Below, one piece after another: positions 14,700 through 24,107 of a DNA stretch of 64,000 bases (the first letter of the stretch is position 1; each line of letters opens with the position of its first letter). Both the position numbers and the translations under genes were made by a program. The notes beneath the pieces are model-generated. The model searched no databases. It saw only the letters and a list, made by a program, of their open reading frames with translations, and was not told where the DNA came from. Source of the stretch: Oceanobacter sp045430275 (GTDB lineage: Bacteria > Pseudomonadota > Gammaproteobacteria > Pseudomonadales > Oceanobacteraceae); the NCBI GenBank assembly GCA_045430275.1, contig JAILXU010000006.1, positions 1 to 64,000 of the forward strand, in the 5' to 3' direction.

Positions 14700-15356
14700 C
14701 TAGCGGCTCATCTTCGAAGACAGGATCGTTTGGACATCCAGTTGAACCTGTTCCAGTGCCTGAGTGGCATCCACACGATGAAAGCGCGGATTGGTCGCGG
14801 ACAAGGCATGAAAACCGTCTCGCACCCGCTCAAAGAACGCATGCTCTTCCGTTTCAAAACGATCGGTTTCTTCCAGGGTCTCCAGTGACCGATGACGCGC
14901 CCGAGACATTCCAACCATCACAGGTGCATCCAGCAACAGAGTAATGTCGGGTTCCAGCCCCGGATGGGCCAGATCGCGTAATGTTGCAATGGTTTCCAGA
15001 TCCAGCCCTCGACCAAAGCCCTGATAGGCAATGGTGGAATCGGTAAAACGGTCACACAACACCCAGGTGCCTTGCTCCAGCGCCGGTTTCACCAGGCTTT
15101 CCACATGCTGGGCACGAGCCGCGAACATCAGCAGCAGCTCCGTGATCGGATGCATCGGTTCAGCATGATGGGCTTTCAGTAATTTATTCCGAATGATCTC
15201 GGCAATCGGTGTACCACCCGGCTCACGCGTGGTGAGAACAGAATACCCCTGCTGACCGAGCCAGTCTGCGCACAGCTTGATATTGGTGGTTTTTCCAACG
15301 CCTTCTCCACCTTCAAAGGTGATGAATCGGCCTCGGATAACGGCTGGGCTTGACAT
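14700..15356 (-). CDS. tmk: Thymidylate kinase
   Basis: 218 aa. It phosphorylates dTMP to dTDP. The P-loop FEGGEGVGKTT is at 14-24, the dTMP-binding DRF at 102-104, and a lid region rich in Arg (SRARHR) lies near 155. The length and the order mltG-tmk-holB are standard. No anomalies. Confidence 0.97.
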   Translation of the reverse strand: MSSPAVIRGRFITFEGGEGVGKTTNIKLCADWLGQQGYSVLTTREPGGTPIAEIIRNKLLKAHHAEPMHPITELLLMFAARAQHVESLVKPALEQGTWVLCDRFTDSTIAYQGFGRGLDLETIATLRDLAHPGLEPDITLLLDAPVMVGMSRARHRSLETLEETDRFETEEHAFFERVRDGFHALSATNPRFHRVDATQALEQVQLDVQTILSSKMSR

Positions 15357-15370
15357 GTCTACTTTCCGTT

Positions 15371-16390
15371 TTATTTGGACGTGGGGGTTGAGCGGTAATT
15401 TTTCTTACGTGCCTTGATTTGGTATTGATAAACCGCTTTATTATGCTCGGCCAGAGTGGCTGAAAAATAGTGAGTGCCATCGCCTTTGGCGACAAAAAAC
15501 AAGGTTTTGCCTTCTTCCGGGTTCAATGCAGCATCCAGCGCAGCTCGGCCCGCCAGCGCAATCGGCGTAGGTGGCAGGCCCTTGATGCGATACGTGTTGT
15601 ACGGGTTTTTCCGATTCAGCAGGTCACGCTTGCGAATATTGCCTTTGTACTTGTCACCCATGCCGTAGATCACCGTCGGATCGGTTTCCAGCCTCATGCC
15701 TTTTTGCAATCGACGTACAAACACACCGGCAATTTCCGGGCGCTCGGCCGGGACAGCCGTTTCTTTCTCGACAATGGAAGCCATCACCAGAGCTTCATAA
15801 GGCACTTTATAAGGCAACTCTTCATCCCGTTCTGCCCAGGCTTTGGCCAGTTGGCGGGTCATTCGATCATGGGCTTGCTGAATCAGGGCTGAGACCTTGT
15901 CGCCACTTTGATAGACGTAGGTGTCCGGGTACAGCCACCCTTCCGGGTTGCCCTTGATATCCAGCAGCGCTGCAACCGCTTCCGGGGTCAGAGGGTCTAT
16001 GTCCTGAGTCAAGCGAGTGGTCGCTTTCAATACGGCCAGGGCATCGGTCAGACGCGTTCCTTCAATCAGTGACACCCGATAGGTTACGGGCTTGGCCGTA
16101 ATGAACCACTGTAACAATTGCGGGCCGGTCAAGCCCGTTGGAACATTGTACTCTCCGGCCTTCAATACATTCTGCTTATCCAGCAAGCGCGCCTGAATCC
16201 GCAGCAATAAGGCCGAAGGCAACCAGCCATCTTTTTCCCAATTGGCGGCATTACGCCCCAGGGTTGAGCCGGGTTCGATCATCACACGGACTGAACTGGT
16301 GTTAGTGTTTGGCAAGTTCCAGATCGCCACCGCCAAAGCAATGGCAATCACAAGCAGAAGAACAATGGTGAACCCGAGTATCTTTTTCAA
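15371..16390 (-). CDS. mltG: Endolytic murein transglycosylase MltG (YceG)
   Basis: 339 aa. It cleaves nascent glycan strands in the periplasm and helps set their length. One N-terminal membrane anchor lies at about residues 4-24. The YceG domain follows, with the catalytic Glu in ASIVEKETAVPAERPEI at E208. The conserved stretches MRLETDPTVIYGMGDKYKG and NPYNTYRIKGLPPTPI are also present. It overlaps pabC by 4 bp (ATGA), so it is translationally coupled, and it precedes tmk. Confidence 0.96.
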   Translation of the reverse strand: MKKILGFTIVLLLVIAIALAVAIWNLPNTNTSSVRVMIEPGSTLGRNAANWEKDGWLPSALLLRIQARLLDKQNVLKAGEYNVPTGLTGPQLLQWFITAKPVTYRVSLIEGTRLTDALAVLKATTRLTQDIDPLTPEAVAALLDIKGNPEGWLYPDTYVYQSGDKVSALIQQAHDRMTRQLAKAWAERDEELPYKVPYEALVMASIVEKETAVPAERPEIAGVFVRRLQKGMRLETDPTVIYGMGDKYKGNIRKRDLLNRKNPYNTYRIKGLPPTPIALAGRAALDAALNPEEGKTLFFVAKGDGTHYFSATLAEHNKAVYQYQIKARKKNYRSTPTSK

Positions 16391-17244
16391 AACATGGCCT
16401 CAAGGGATTGCTGATAGGTCATCAATTGGCTGGTGGATGAATTATGTCGATCGAAACCGGTTTGTTCCAGTTGAGAGACCGGAACCAGTCCCATAATGGA
16501 GTTGGTCAAAATCACGCCGTCTGCAGCCTTCAAACGCGCTAATGTGCACTCAGCTTCTGTCATGACATGTTGACTCATCAGCCAACGTCGAATCACACCA
16601 TTCACACCCGCCTGATCGACACGAGGTGTCAACGCTTGTCCTTTCTCCAGCCATATCAGGTTGCTCATGGTGCCTTCTACGACCTGATCGGATTGCTGCA
16701 AACGCATCAGGGATTCGTCCCAGCCGGGTTCAAAGGCCCCCCGAGCCAGCACCTGTTCCAGACGATTGGTGTGTTTCAAACCCGCCAGTAAAGGCTGGGG
16801 CGACAGACACACCGGATTCACACCGATGCACAAGCCCTGAGGCTGCTGCCGTACTCGCCACTCTGGTGCTACAAATGCTGACCAGCGCAGGTTCACGTGT
16901 CCATCACGTTGATATCCGTAACCCTGACGACTGCTGCCCCGGCTGACCAGCAATTTCACACCCGCCGAAGTGGGCAAGGTCAATTGCTGCAGCGACGTTT
17001 CAACATCGACCAGTGCCGTTTCAGGAAAGTGCAATCGTTCACAACCCTCCTGCAAACGCTGACGATGCCAGGGCCACAAAGGCAGAGAACCATGGGAGTC
17101 TGTGCGCATGGTTTCGAACAAACCATCGCCAAACTGGCTGGAGCGATCATCAACAAACGGAGCTGTCTGCCAGTCACCCTGATGCCAGAACAAGGAGGTT
17201 CCAGACGCCAGAGTAACGGGTGCAGTACAAGCAGTATCAGGCAC
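16387..17244 (-). CDS. pabC: Aminodeoxychorismate lyase
   Basis: 285 aa, a class IV PLP enzyme. It releases pyruvate from aminodeoxychorismate to give 4-aminobenzoate for folate. The cofactor lysine is K157 in LKHTNRLEQVLA. FGDGLFETMR (38-47) is the usual N-terminal signature. The partner enzyme PabB is encoded in this window at 46560. It starts 14 bp after the fabF stop and overlaps mltG. Confidence 0.94.
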   Translation of the reverse strand: MPDTACTAPVTLASGTSLFWHQGDWQTAPFVDDRSSQFGDGLFETMRTDSHGSLPLWPWHRQRLQEGCERLHFPETALVDVETSLQQLTLPTSAGVKLLVSRGSSRQGYGYQRDGHVNLRWSAFVAPEWRVRQQPQGLCIGVNPVCLSPQPLLAGLKHTNRLEQVLARGAFEPGWDESLMRLQQSDQVVEGTMSNLIWLEKGQALTPRVDQAGVNGVIRRWLMSQHVMTEAECTLARLKAADGVILTNSIMGLVPVSQLEQTGFDRHNSSTSQLMTYQQSLEAMF

Positions 17245-17258
17245 GATTCCGCAACCGG

Positions 17259-18500
17259 TCAGTCCTGATAACGACGGAACAGCAAGCTGCCGTTAGTGCC
17301 GCCAAAACCAAAGGAATTGGACAAGGCGATATCGACATCTGCCTTGCGAGCGGTATGAGGAACGTAATCCAGATCACAGGCTGGATCAGGATTATCCAGA
17401 TTGATTGTCGGGGGAATCACCCCTTCGCAGATCGTCAGAATGGTGATCATGGCTTCAATCGCACCCGCCGCGCCTAGCAAGTGGCCGGTCATGGACTTGG
17501 TCGATGACACAGCAACGTTGGAGGCAGCATCGCCAAACAGCGATTTGATCGCATTGGTTTCGGCAATATCTCCGGCACTGGTCGAGGTACCATGAGCGTT
17601 GATGTAATCCACCTGTTCTGGCGTGACACCACCGTCTTTCAAGGCATTGGCCATCGCCGCACACGCACCGGAACCATCTTCTGGTGGGCTGGTGACGTGG
17701 AAGGCATCATCACTCATACCCAAGCCGATGATTTCAGCATAGATTTTTGCCCCACGCGCTTTGGCGTGTTCCAGCTCTTCCAGGATCAAAATCGCCGAGC
17801 CGTCGCTGAGTACAAAACCATCCCGGTCTTTATCCCATGGACGAGAGGCCTTTTCTGGCTCATCGTTGCGCGTGCTCATGGCACGAGCCGCCGCAAAACC
17901 GGCCATACCCAAGGGAGAGGAAGAAGCTTCGGTACCACCGGCAACCATGACATCGGCGTCACCGTACGCGATTGTCCGCGCGGCATAACCGATATTATGC
18001 GTACCGGACGTACAAGCCGTTGTGATGGCAAAGTTAGGGCCTTTAAAGCCATAACGAATGGCAATATTGCCAGCCGCCATATTAATCACAGAAGAAGGAA
18101 CCAGAAACGGCGACACACGACGAGGGCCGCTTTTTTGCAACTGCTTGTGGTTCTCTTCAATGGTGTTCAAACCACCAATGCCAGAACCCACCGCTACACC
18201 GACCCGGTTGGCATCCACCTCTTCGCCCAGATTCGCATCTCGCACTGCCTGATCTGTTGAAACCATCGCATACTGCAGAAACAGATCCAGCTTGCGGGCT
18301 TCTTTTGGCGTCATCACAGACGTGACATCAAACCCTTTTACGTTCCCCATAATCTGGGTTGCATATTTGTCGGCATCATAATGCTCAATCCGGCCAATAC
18401 CGGATTTTCCCTGACACAGCCCTTCCCAGGTTGATGCGACGTCCAGGCCCAGCGGATTCACTGTACCCAACCCGGTAACCACTACCCGTCGTTTACTCAT
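17259..18500 (-). CDS. fabF: 3-oxoacyl-ACP synthase II
   Basis: 413 aa from the ATG at 18500 (MSKRRVVVTGLGTVNPLG); ten extra in-frame residues upstream are unlikely. It elongates acyl-ACP by condensation with malonyl-ACP. The catalytic triad is present: C163 in TTACTSGTHNIG, then histidines in NAHGTSTSAGD and SMTGHLLGAAG. A terminator or attenuator hairpin separates it from acpP, so it may be expressed at a lower level than ACP. pabC follows directly. Confidence 0.97.
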   Translation of the reverse strand: MSKRRVVVTGLGTVNPLGLDVASTWEGLCQGKSGIGRIEHYDADKYATQIMGNVKGFDVTSVMTPKEARKLDLFLQYAMVSTDQAVRDANLGEEVDANRVGVAVGSGIGGLNTIEENHKQLQKSGPRRVSPFLVPSSVINMAAGNIAIRYGFKGPNFAITTACTSGTHNIGYAARTIAYGDADVMVAGGTEASSSPLGMAGFAAARAMSTRNDEPEKASRPWDKDRDGFVLSDGSAILILEELEHAKARGAKIYAEIIGLGMSDDAFHVTSPPEDGSGACAAMANALKDGGVTPEQVDYINAHGTSTSAGDIAETNAIKSLFGDAASNVAVSSTKSMTGHLLGAAGAIEAMITILTICEGVIPPTINLDNPDPACDLDYVPHTARKADVDIALSNSFGFGGTNGSLLFRRYQD

Positions 18501-18530
18501 CACGTTCTTGATTTCCCCGTAACCAGACAC

Positions 18531-18560
18531 AAAAAAAGCCGCGTCCGAGGAGGCGGCTTT
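18531..18560 (-). terminator. Terminator or attenuator between acpP and fabF
   Basis: AAGCCGC and GCGGCTT pair around a loop of about 10 nt, followed on the minus strand by seven T. It fits partial termination after the highly expressed acpP, with read-through or a new start for fabF. Confidence 0.85.
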
Positions 18561-18575
18561 CAGACGTCGAGATTA

Positions 18576-18809
18576 TTACAGATTCTTAACGACGTAGTCG
18601 ATGGCTACCTGTACAGTGGTCAGCTTCTCTGCTTCTTCGTCTGGAATTTCGGTTTCGAATTCTTCTTCCAGAGCCATTACCAGCTCAACAGTGTCCAGGG
18701 AGTCAGCACCCAGGTCGTCTACGAAAGAAGATTCTGCTTTAACGTCTTCTTCTTTAACACCCAGCTGCTCGGCTACGATTTTCTTTACGCGTTCTTCGAT
18801 GTTGCTCAT
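18576..18809 (-). CDS. acpP: Acyl carrier protein
   Basis: 77 aa from the ATG at 18809 (MSNIEERVKKIVAEQLGV); the longer frame adds 16 unrelated residues. S37 in GADSLDTVEL carries the 4'-phosphopantetheine arm that holds the growing fatty acid. The protein is strongly acidic, as expected. It lies between fabG and fabF in the usual fab order. Confidence 0.98.
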   Translation of the reverse strand: MSNIEERVKKIVAEQLGVKEEDVKAESSFVDDLGADSLDTVELVMALEEEFETEIPDEEAEKLTTVQVAIDYVVKNL

Positions 18810-18853
18810 GGTTATACCTATCGTTTCAGAGTTACCAAAGGTCGATGAGGACC

Positions 18854-19594
18854 TCATCCCATATTCATGCCGCCATTCACATGAATGGTTTGCCCAGTAA
18901 TGTACTTGGCATCTGCACCGGCCAAAAAGGCGACCGCTGCGGCAATTTCTTCTACCTGACCGAAGCGCTTGCTTGGAACGGTCGCTAGAATGGCTTCTTT
19001 CTGGGCTTCAGGCAAGACATCCGTCATATCTGTCTTGATAAAGCCCGGTGCCACACAATTCACAGTAATGTTACGGCTAGCTACTTCCTGAGCCAGAGAG
19101 CGAGAAAAACCCTCCAGACCAGCTTTTGCGGCTGCGTAGTTTGCCTGACCTGCGTTGCCAGTGGTACCGATAATTGAGCTGATATTGACGATACAGCCGG
19201 TTTTTTTCTTGATCATCGGCTTGACCATCGCCTTGCAGACGCGGAACACACCACTCAGGTTGGTGTTGATCACGGCACTCCACTCATCGTCGCTCATGCG
19301 CAGGAACAGATTATCACGGGTAATACCGGCGTTATTCACAACCACCGCTGGCGTGCCATGATCTGCCAGAAAGCTTTTCAGGGCTTCAGCAGTCTGCTCG
19401 GCATCCGCGATATTCAGCACAATGGCATCGTTCTCGGGGGCAATTTGCTGCAAGCCTTCACGAATGGAAGCTGCACCGCCTTCACTGGTCGCAGTACCGA
19501 CTACTTTATAGCCTTGTGCAGCCAGTTTTTCTGCCACAGCGCGGCCAATACCACGGGAAGCACCGGTAACCAGAGCTAATGCTTGTTCTGACAT
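18854..19594 (-). CDS. fabG: 3-oxoacyl-ACP reductase
   Basis: 246 aa, a classical SDR. It reduces 3-oxoacyl-ACP with NADPH. The cofactor motif GASRGIG is at 11-17, NNAG near 87-90, and the catalytic S140, Y153 and K157 (NYAAAKAG) are in place. It starts 3 bp after the fabD stop and is followed by acpP. Confidence 0.97.
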   Translation of the reverse strand: MSEQALALVTGASRGIGRAVAEKLAAQGYKVVGTATSEGGAASIREGLQQIAPENDAIVLNIADAEQTAEALKSFLADHGTPAVVVNNAGITRDNLFLRMSDDEWSAVINTNLSGVFRVCKAMVKPMIKKKTGCIVNISSIIGTTGNAGQANYAAAKAGLEGFSRSLAQEVASRNITVNCVAPGFIKTDMTDVLPEAQKEAILATVPSKRFGQVEEIAAAVAFLAGADAKYITGQTIHVNGGMNMG

Positions 19595-19597
19595 GGT

Positions 19598-20536
19598 TTA
19601 TTGTCCTTGAATCATGGTGACAACAGCCTGCAGGCTGTCATGTGTACCGCTGCCATGAGTGGCCAGCGTCTTGTCGATGCGTTTGTTCAAACCGGCAAGC
19701 ACCTTGCCAGGGCCAAATTCAACCGCGACATCAGCATGGCCTCGCACCGCCTGTACGGCACCGATCCAGTTAACCGGGCTGTACAACTGAGCCAGCAATT
19801 TCTCAGGAATTTCAGCCAGAGGCGCAGTCTGGTTATCGGCATTGTGATAAACCGGGAACTGAGGCGCACGCCAGTTAACAGCTTGCAAGGCTTCATTAAA
19901 ATCTTCTGCGGCAGCGCGCATCAAGCTGGAGTGGAACGGGCCACTCACCGCCAATGGCAGAGCACGCTTGGCACCGGCTGCCTTGGCCAATTCACAGGCC
20001 TTTTCGACACCTGCCGCTGCACCCGCAATAACAATCTGACCAGGTGCATTGAAATTAGCAGGCTCAACCACACCGACTTCCGACGCCTGCTCACACACCG
20101 AGCGCAGCGCATCTTCATCCAGTCCAATCACGGCAGCCATACCGCCTTCACCGGCTGGGACAGCCTGATCCATCAATTCGCCACGCTTGCGCACCAACTG
20201 TACCGCCTGGGCAAAATCAATGGCATCTGCTGCTACCAGTGCGGAATATTCACCCAGAGAGTGACCGGCCGCAGCAACGATATTCAGGGCAGGTGCCAGC
20301 TCTTTGACCACACGCAGCACCGCAATGCTGGAGGTCAGCAGCACAGGCTGAGCGTTGTAAGTCAGGTTCAGGGTTTCAGCCGGGCCATTCTGAACCAGCG
20401 CCCACAGATCCTGACCAATCGCGTCAGATGCTTCAGCAAACGTTTCGCCTACCAGGGCATATTCATTTGCCAGATCCGCCAACATACCAACTTGCTGGGC
20501 ACCTTGACCTGGAAATACTGCAATAACTTGAGTCAT
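19598..20536 (-). CDS. fabD: Malonyl-CoA:ACP transacylase
   Basis: 312 aa from the ATG at 20536 (MTQVIAVFPGQGAQQVGM); an upstream TTG at 20545 is less likely. It loads malonyl onto ACP. The nucleophile is Ser93 in GHSLGEYSAL, and the catalytic His is in SGPFHSSLM. It sits 135 bp after plsX and 3 bp before fabG. Confidence 0.97.
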   Translation of the reverse strand: MTQVIAVFPGQGAQQVGMLADLANEYALVGETFAEASDAIGQDLWALVQNGPAETLNLTYNAQPVLLTSSIAVLRVVKELAPALNIVAAAGHSLGEYSALVAADAIDFAQAVQLVRKRGELMDQAVPAGEGGMAAVIGLDEDALRSVCEQASEVGVVEPANFNAPGQIVIAGAAAGVEKACELAKAAGAKRALPLAVSGPFHSSLMRAAAEDFNEALQAVNWRAPQFPVYHNADNQTAPLAEIPEKLLAQLYSPVNWIGAVQAVRGHADVAVEFGPGKVLAGLNKRIDKTLATHGSGTHDSLQAVVTMIQGQ

Positions 20537-20671
20537 TCGATTCAACCACAGATTTTTATATTATTCGGGTCTCGCCAGCCTGATTTCGCCTGACTGCGAA
20601 CACGGTGCGAATATTAGGCGGCCAAGGATGGTCAGTAAACATCTGACAGGCACAATTTTATTGAAATAGTT

Positions 20672-21685
20672 TCAGGCAATGCCTTTTCTCACCGGATCAA
20701 TAAAGTCAATCAGAGCTTGACGATCATAATTACTGACCTGTTCAACAAGATACAACAAGGCATGCTCGTAGGTCGAAGCGTCTGATTTTCCATGTGTTTT
20801 TACCACAACACCATCCACCCCCAACAACATGGCTCCACCATGCCGTGCAGGCGCAATACGGCGATACATCCGCGTCATGATGCGCTTCCAGATCGGAGCC
20901 AGAAGCAGCAAAAACCAGTTGGACTTGAATTCTTGACGCCACAACCAAATGAGCCATTCGGTCAGACCCTCACTGGTTTTCAGGGCAACATTGCCGGTAA
21001 AACCATCGCAAACCATGACATCCAGCTCGCCGCGATACAAATCATCGCCTTCATGAAAACCGGCGTAACAATCGGGTAAATAACGCCCCAGCAATTCGCT
21101 GGCCTGACGGATTTGTTCGGTTCCTTTGCCAGACTCATGCCCAACATTCAACAACCCAACCTTGGGGTTCATCACCGCCATCGAACGACACCAGGCCGCA
21201 CCCAATACTGCAAACTGCAACAACTGACGTGAAGAGGCCGACAAGGATGCGCCCAGATCCAGCAATAAAAGCGGTTTGTTACGAGTGGGGATACGCGTCG
21301 CTAACGCCGGGCGATCAATTCCCGGAAGAACACCGAGAATACGACGGGACAAAGCCATCAAGGCTCCGGTACTACCGACCGACAGCACACCCTGACAACG
21401 CCCTTCTTTTTGTGCCTGCAACGCCTGATACATGGATGAATCGTGACGGCGTTTCAGTATTGTCTTGGGACGGTCATCCGCTGCGATACTCTGACCGCAA
21501 CCGATGACTTCCAGTCGCTCCCTGACCGATGACGCCATGGCACGCCGCGCTTTTTCTTCCCAACGCTGCTCCACAAACAACAAAACCCGGACATGTTTAT
21601 TCCGGGTCAGTATTTTTTCGCAGGCCTTGAACGCAACGTGGGGACCTAAGTCCCCACCCATAGCATCAATAGCAATGGTCAGCAT
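20672..21685 (-). CDS. plsX: Phosphate acyltransferase PlsX
   Basis: 337 aa from the ATG at 21685 (MLTIAIDAMGGDLGPHV). It makes acyl-phosphate from acyl-ACP for phospholipid synthesis. The N-terminal DAMGGD signature and VGSTGALMA are typical. The frame stays open upstream for 50 codons, but that part overlaps rpmF and is rejected. It starts 1 bp after the rpmF stop. This copy varies from common forms in places (VCDGFTGNVALKTSEG is canonical), with no sign of damage. Confidence 0.95.
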   Translation of the reverse strand: MLTIAIDAMGGDLGPHVAFKACEKILTRNKHVRVLLFVEQRWEEKARRAMASSVRERLEVIGCGQSIAADDRPKTILKRRHDSSMYQALQAQKEGRCQGVLSVGSTGALMALSRRILGVLPGIDRPALATRIPTRNKPLLLLDLGASLSASSRQLLQFAVLGAAWCRSMAVMNPKVGLLNVGHESGKGTEQIRQASELLGRYLPDCYAGFHEGDDLYRGELDVMVCDGFTGNVALKTSEGLTEWLIWLWRQEFKSNWFLLLLAPIWKRIMTRMYRRIAPARHGGAMLLGVDGVVVKTHGKSDASTYEHALLYLVEQVSNYDRQALIDFIDPVRKGIA

Positions 21686-21686
21686 G

Positions 21687-21872
21687 TTAGCTGTTGCCAG
21701 TCTCCACGACTTTCTTGCCACGGTAGAAACCGTCGGCAGTGACGTGGTGACGACGGTGAGTTTCACCGCTGGTTGGATCAGTGCCCAGTGCTGATGTGCT
21801 GGTGTCCAGTGCATCGTGTGAACGACGCATGCCACGCTTGGAACGAGTTACCTTACTTTTTTGAACCGCCAT
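21687..21872 (-). CDS. rpmF: 50S ribosomal protein L32
   Basis: 61 aa. The N-terminal AVQKSKVTRSKRGMRRSHD is the L32 signature. This form lacks the two CxxC zinc pairs found in some L32 proteins. It follows yceD by 14 bp and directly precedes plsX, the conserved order in proteobacteria. Confidence 0.97.
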   Translation of the reverse strand: MAVQKSKVTRSKRGMRRSHDALDTSTSALGTDPTSGETHRRHHVTADGFYRGKKVVETGNS

Positions 21873-21886
21873 GATTGGCTCCTACA

Positions 21887-22402
21887 CTATTTCTGTTTGA
21901 GCTGCGCCAAAACGTCAAACGGGTTCGGCTGCTGTACGTTACTGTATGATTCTTCTGGCTCGGGCTGCTGCAAGTGACACTCATTTTCAGGGTGCATTGG
22001 AAATGCAGGCAACGACAGAAGGATTTCGTCTTCGATCACTGACCACAGATCCATCAGGCCATTTTGATCCAGTTCGACTGGCTCCAGACGTCGAGGCAAC
22101 TGACGAGCCTGTTCATCGTTAAAAACCAGGCCCAGTTCAAATTGACTGCTGACATCCAGCTCGACAGCGTTTAAGCAACGCTGACAAAGCATGGCCACCC
22201 TGGTAGAGCAGCTCCCAACCAGTAATCGATGCCGCTCTTCATCTCGATCAAATGACAACGTGCAACTGACCGATGTCAGACATCGCTCAACGGCTTCATT
22301 CAAACGAGTAAGTTCAGAGCTGTCGATCTCACCGTTAAACTGTTGATTTTTATCAACAAATTTCCCAGCGTCGACGCGGTGGGGTATCTGTGCCTCTGCC
22401 AT
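21887..22402 (-). CDS. yceD: YceD/DUF177 family protein (23S rRNA accumulation)
   Basis: About 171 aa from the ATG at 22402 (MAEAQIPHRVDAGKF); ATGs at 22417 and 22441 are also in frame and none has a clear ribosome site. The CQRC pair near the middle, an acidic central part (VIEDEILLSLP) and the C-terminal NPFDVLAQLKQK match the YceD family. E. coli YceD is linked to normal 23S rRNA levels; the biochemical role is not known. It lies just upstream of rpmF, as usual. Confidence 0.9.
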   Translation of the reverse strand: MAEAQIPHRVDAGKFVDKNQQFNGEIDSSELTRLNEAVERCLTSVSCTLSFDRDEERHRLLVGSCSTRVAMLCQRCLNAVELDVSSQFELGLVFNDEQARQLPRRLEPVELDQNGLMDLWSVIEDEILLSLPAFPMHPENECHLQQPEPEESYSNVQQPNPFDVLAQLKQK

Positions 22403-22486
22403 AGTGCGCGGTATCATAGGTATGTCGTTTCTATATGTCAAAATTATTTACCAGCCAATGGCATCCCTGCCTGCCCGGCCTGATGA

Positions 22487-23461
22487 TCAGCGCAATTCAA
22501 GATGCTGCTGCGTCAAAATATTGGTAATGCCCTGCCCAATACTGACACCGAATTTGCCAATCAATGCTTCCCAGGGTGGCTTCTGATAGGTGAAATTCAC
22601 CAGCTCTTCCGTACCCAGTTTCTCTCGTGCTAACTGACTGCTGCTCGACAAGCCGTCAATCAGGCCCAGCTCCAGCGCCTGTTCACCCGACCAGATCAGA
22701 CCAGAAAACAATTCCGGGGACTCCTTCAAACGATCGCCACGCCCCAGCTTGACCTGATCGATAAACTGGCGATGCGTCACTTTCAGCACACTTTGCCAAA
22801 ACTCCTTCTCTTCGCCTCGCTCAGGCTGGAATGGGTCCAGGAATCCCTTGTGCTCACCAGAGGTATAAGTACGGCGTTCAACACCCAGCATTTTCATAGT
22901 GTCTACAAAGCCGAAGCCGGAGCCAACCACACCTATCGAGCCGACCAGGCTGGCCTTGTCGGCGTAGATTTCATCGGCAGCAGCGGCGATGTAATACGCC
23001 CCCGAGGCACCCAAATCCATAATCACAGCGTACACTGGAAAGTCTGGACGGGTTTCCTTCAAACGACGGATTTCATCAAAAACATAACCCGACTGAACCG
23101 GGCTACCACCCGGACTGTTAATGCGCAAAATCAAACCGGTGGCCTTCTCCGACTCAAACGCATTGCGGATCGAGCTGATCAGCAGATCGGCATTCGCAGG
23201 CTGGTCACTGGCGATGGTGCCATTCACCTCGACCACAGCTGCAAAAGACTCCGCACCCTCCCCCGGTGTCAGCCCCTCTGTTGGCAGCTTCACCATCCAC
23301 AGCAGGGCAAACAAATAACCAAACATGAGGATACGAAAGAAAATACTCCAGCGACGAGTGCGGCGCTGTTCTTTCTGGAGGTCCATCACCAGCTTTTCAA
23401 TCAGCTTCCACTCTTTACTGCTGTCTTCCGGTCGATTCATAACCTTGATCTCGTTATCCAT
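22487..23461 (-). CDS. sppA: Signal peptide peptidase SppA-type S49 protease
   Basis: 324 aa. It is a membrane-anchored periplasmic serine protease that digests cleaved signal peptides. One transmembrane segment lies at about 40-58 (IFFRILMFGYLFALLWM). The nucleophile Ser is in GASGAYYIAAAADEIYAD, and the conserved SLVGSIGVVGS follows. This is the short, single-domain form. It overlaps the HAD gene by 8 bp if the first ATG is used; an ATG at 23440 would avoid the overlap. Confidence 0.93.
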   Translation of the reverse strand: MDNEIKVMNRPEDSSKEWKLIEKLVMDLQKEQRRTRRWSIFFRILMFGYLFALLWMVKLPTEGLTPGEGAESFAAVVEVNGTIASDQPANADLLISSIRNAFESEKATGLILRINSPGGSPVQSGYVFDEIRRLKETRPDFPVYAVIMDLGASGAYYIAAAADEIYADKASLVGSIGVVGSGFGFVDTMKMLGVERRTYTSGEHKGFLDPFQPERGEEKEFWQSVLKVTHRQFIDQVKLGRGDRLKESPELFSGLIWSGEQALELGLIDGLSSSSQLAREKLGTEELVNFTYQKPPWEALIGKFGVSIGQGITNILTQQHLELR

Positions 23462-24107
23462 TGTGTTTTAACCATTGCTCAAGATCGCCAATACTATGGC
23501 AAAGTTCCAACGGGCCACACGCCAACAACCGGGCATCATCATGAGCACCATGACTGATACCAATACTGGCCACGCCCGCCGCGTTCGCCATGTCGAGATC
23601 ATACGTGGTGTCCCCGATCATCAGGGCATGCTCGGCTGAAACATTCAGTTCTGCCAGAATCTCCTGCAACATCAACGGATCAGGCTTTGACCGGGTTTCA
23701 TCCGCACAACGCGTCGTGGCAAACAAATGCCGAATGGACAGATCATCCAGAATCCGATCCAGCCCTTTGCGACTTTTGCCTGTGGCAACAGCAACCCGAT
23801 ACCCTTCTGCCTGAAGACGTTCCAGCATTTCCCAAACGCCATCAAACAAACTCATACTCACCGGACTGTCGTACACAAAGTTGCGGGCATAGGCTTCACG
23901 CATGGAGGCCATGGCGACATCATCAATATCAGGCCAGAGAGTCTGCAGCGCTTCGGGCAAACCCAACCCAATAATATTCTGAGCATCGGCATCGGCGACT
24001 GGAGGCAACCCCACCAGACGAGCAGCCCGCTGAATACTGTCAACAATGCGCCCGGTAGAATCCGCCAGGGTGCCGTCCCAATCAAAAATGATCAGCGGGT
24101 AATTCAT
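23454..24107 (-). CDS. HAD-family phosphatase (phosphoglycolate phosphatase-like)
   Basis: About 217 aa from the ATG at 24107, which has GGAAGGA seven bases upstream. The nucleophile motif is DWDGTLADS near residue 9. Motif II (VAVATGKSRKG) and the acidic motif IV (MIGDTTYDLDMA) are present, with a helical cap between them. The substrate cannot be told from sequence. Its place between rluC and sppA matches a conserved Pseudomonas order. It overlaps rluC by about 26 bp. Confidence 0.88.
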   Translation of the reverse strand: MNYPLIIFDWDGTLADSTGRIVDSIQRAARLVGLPPVADADAQNIIGLGLPEALQTLWPDIDDVAMASMREAYARNFVYDSPVSMSLFDGVWEMLERLQAEGYRVAVATGKSRKGLDRILDDLSIRHLFATTRCADETRSKPDPLMLQEILAELNVSAEHALMIGDTTYDLDMANAAGVASIGISHGAHDDARLLACGPLELCHSIGDLEQWLKHNG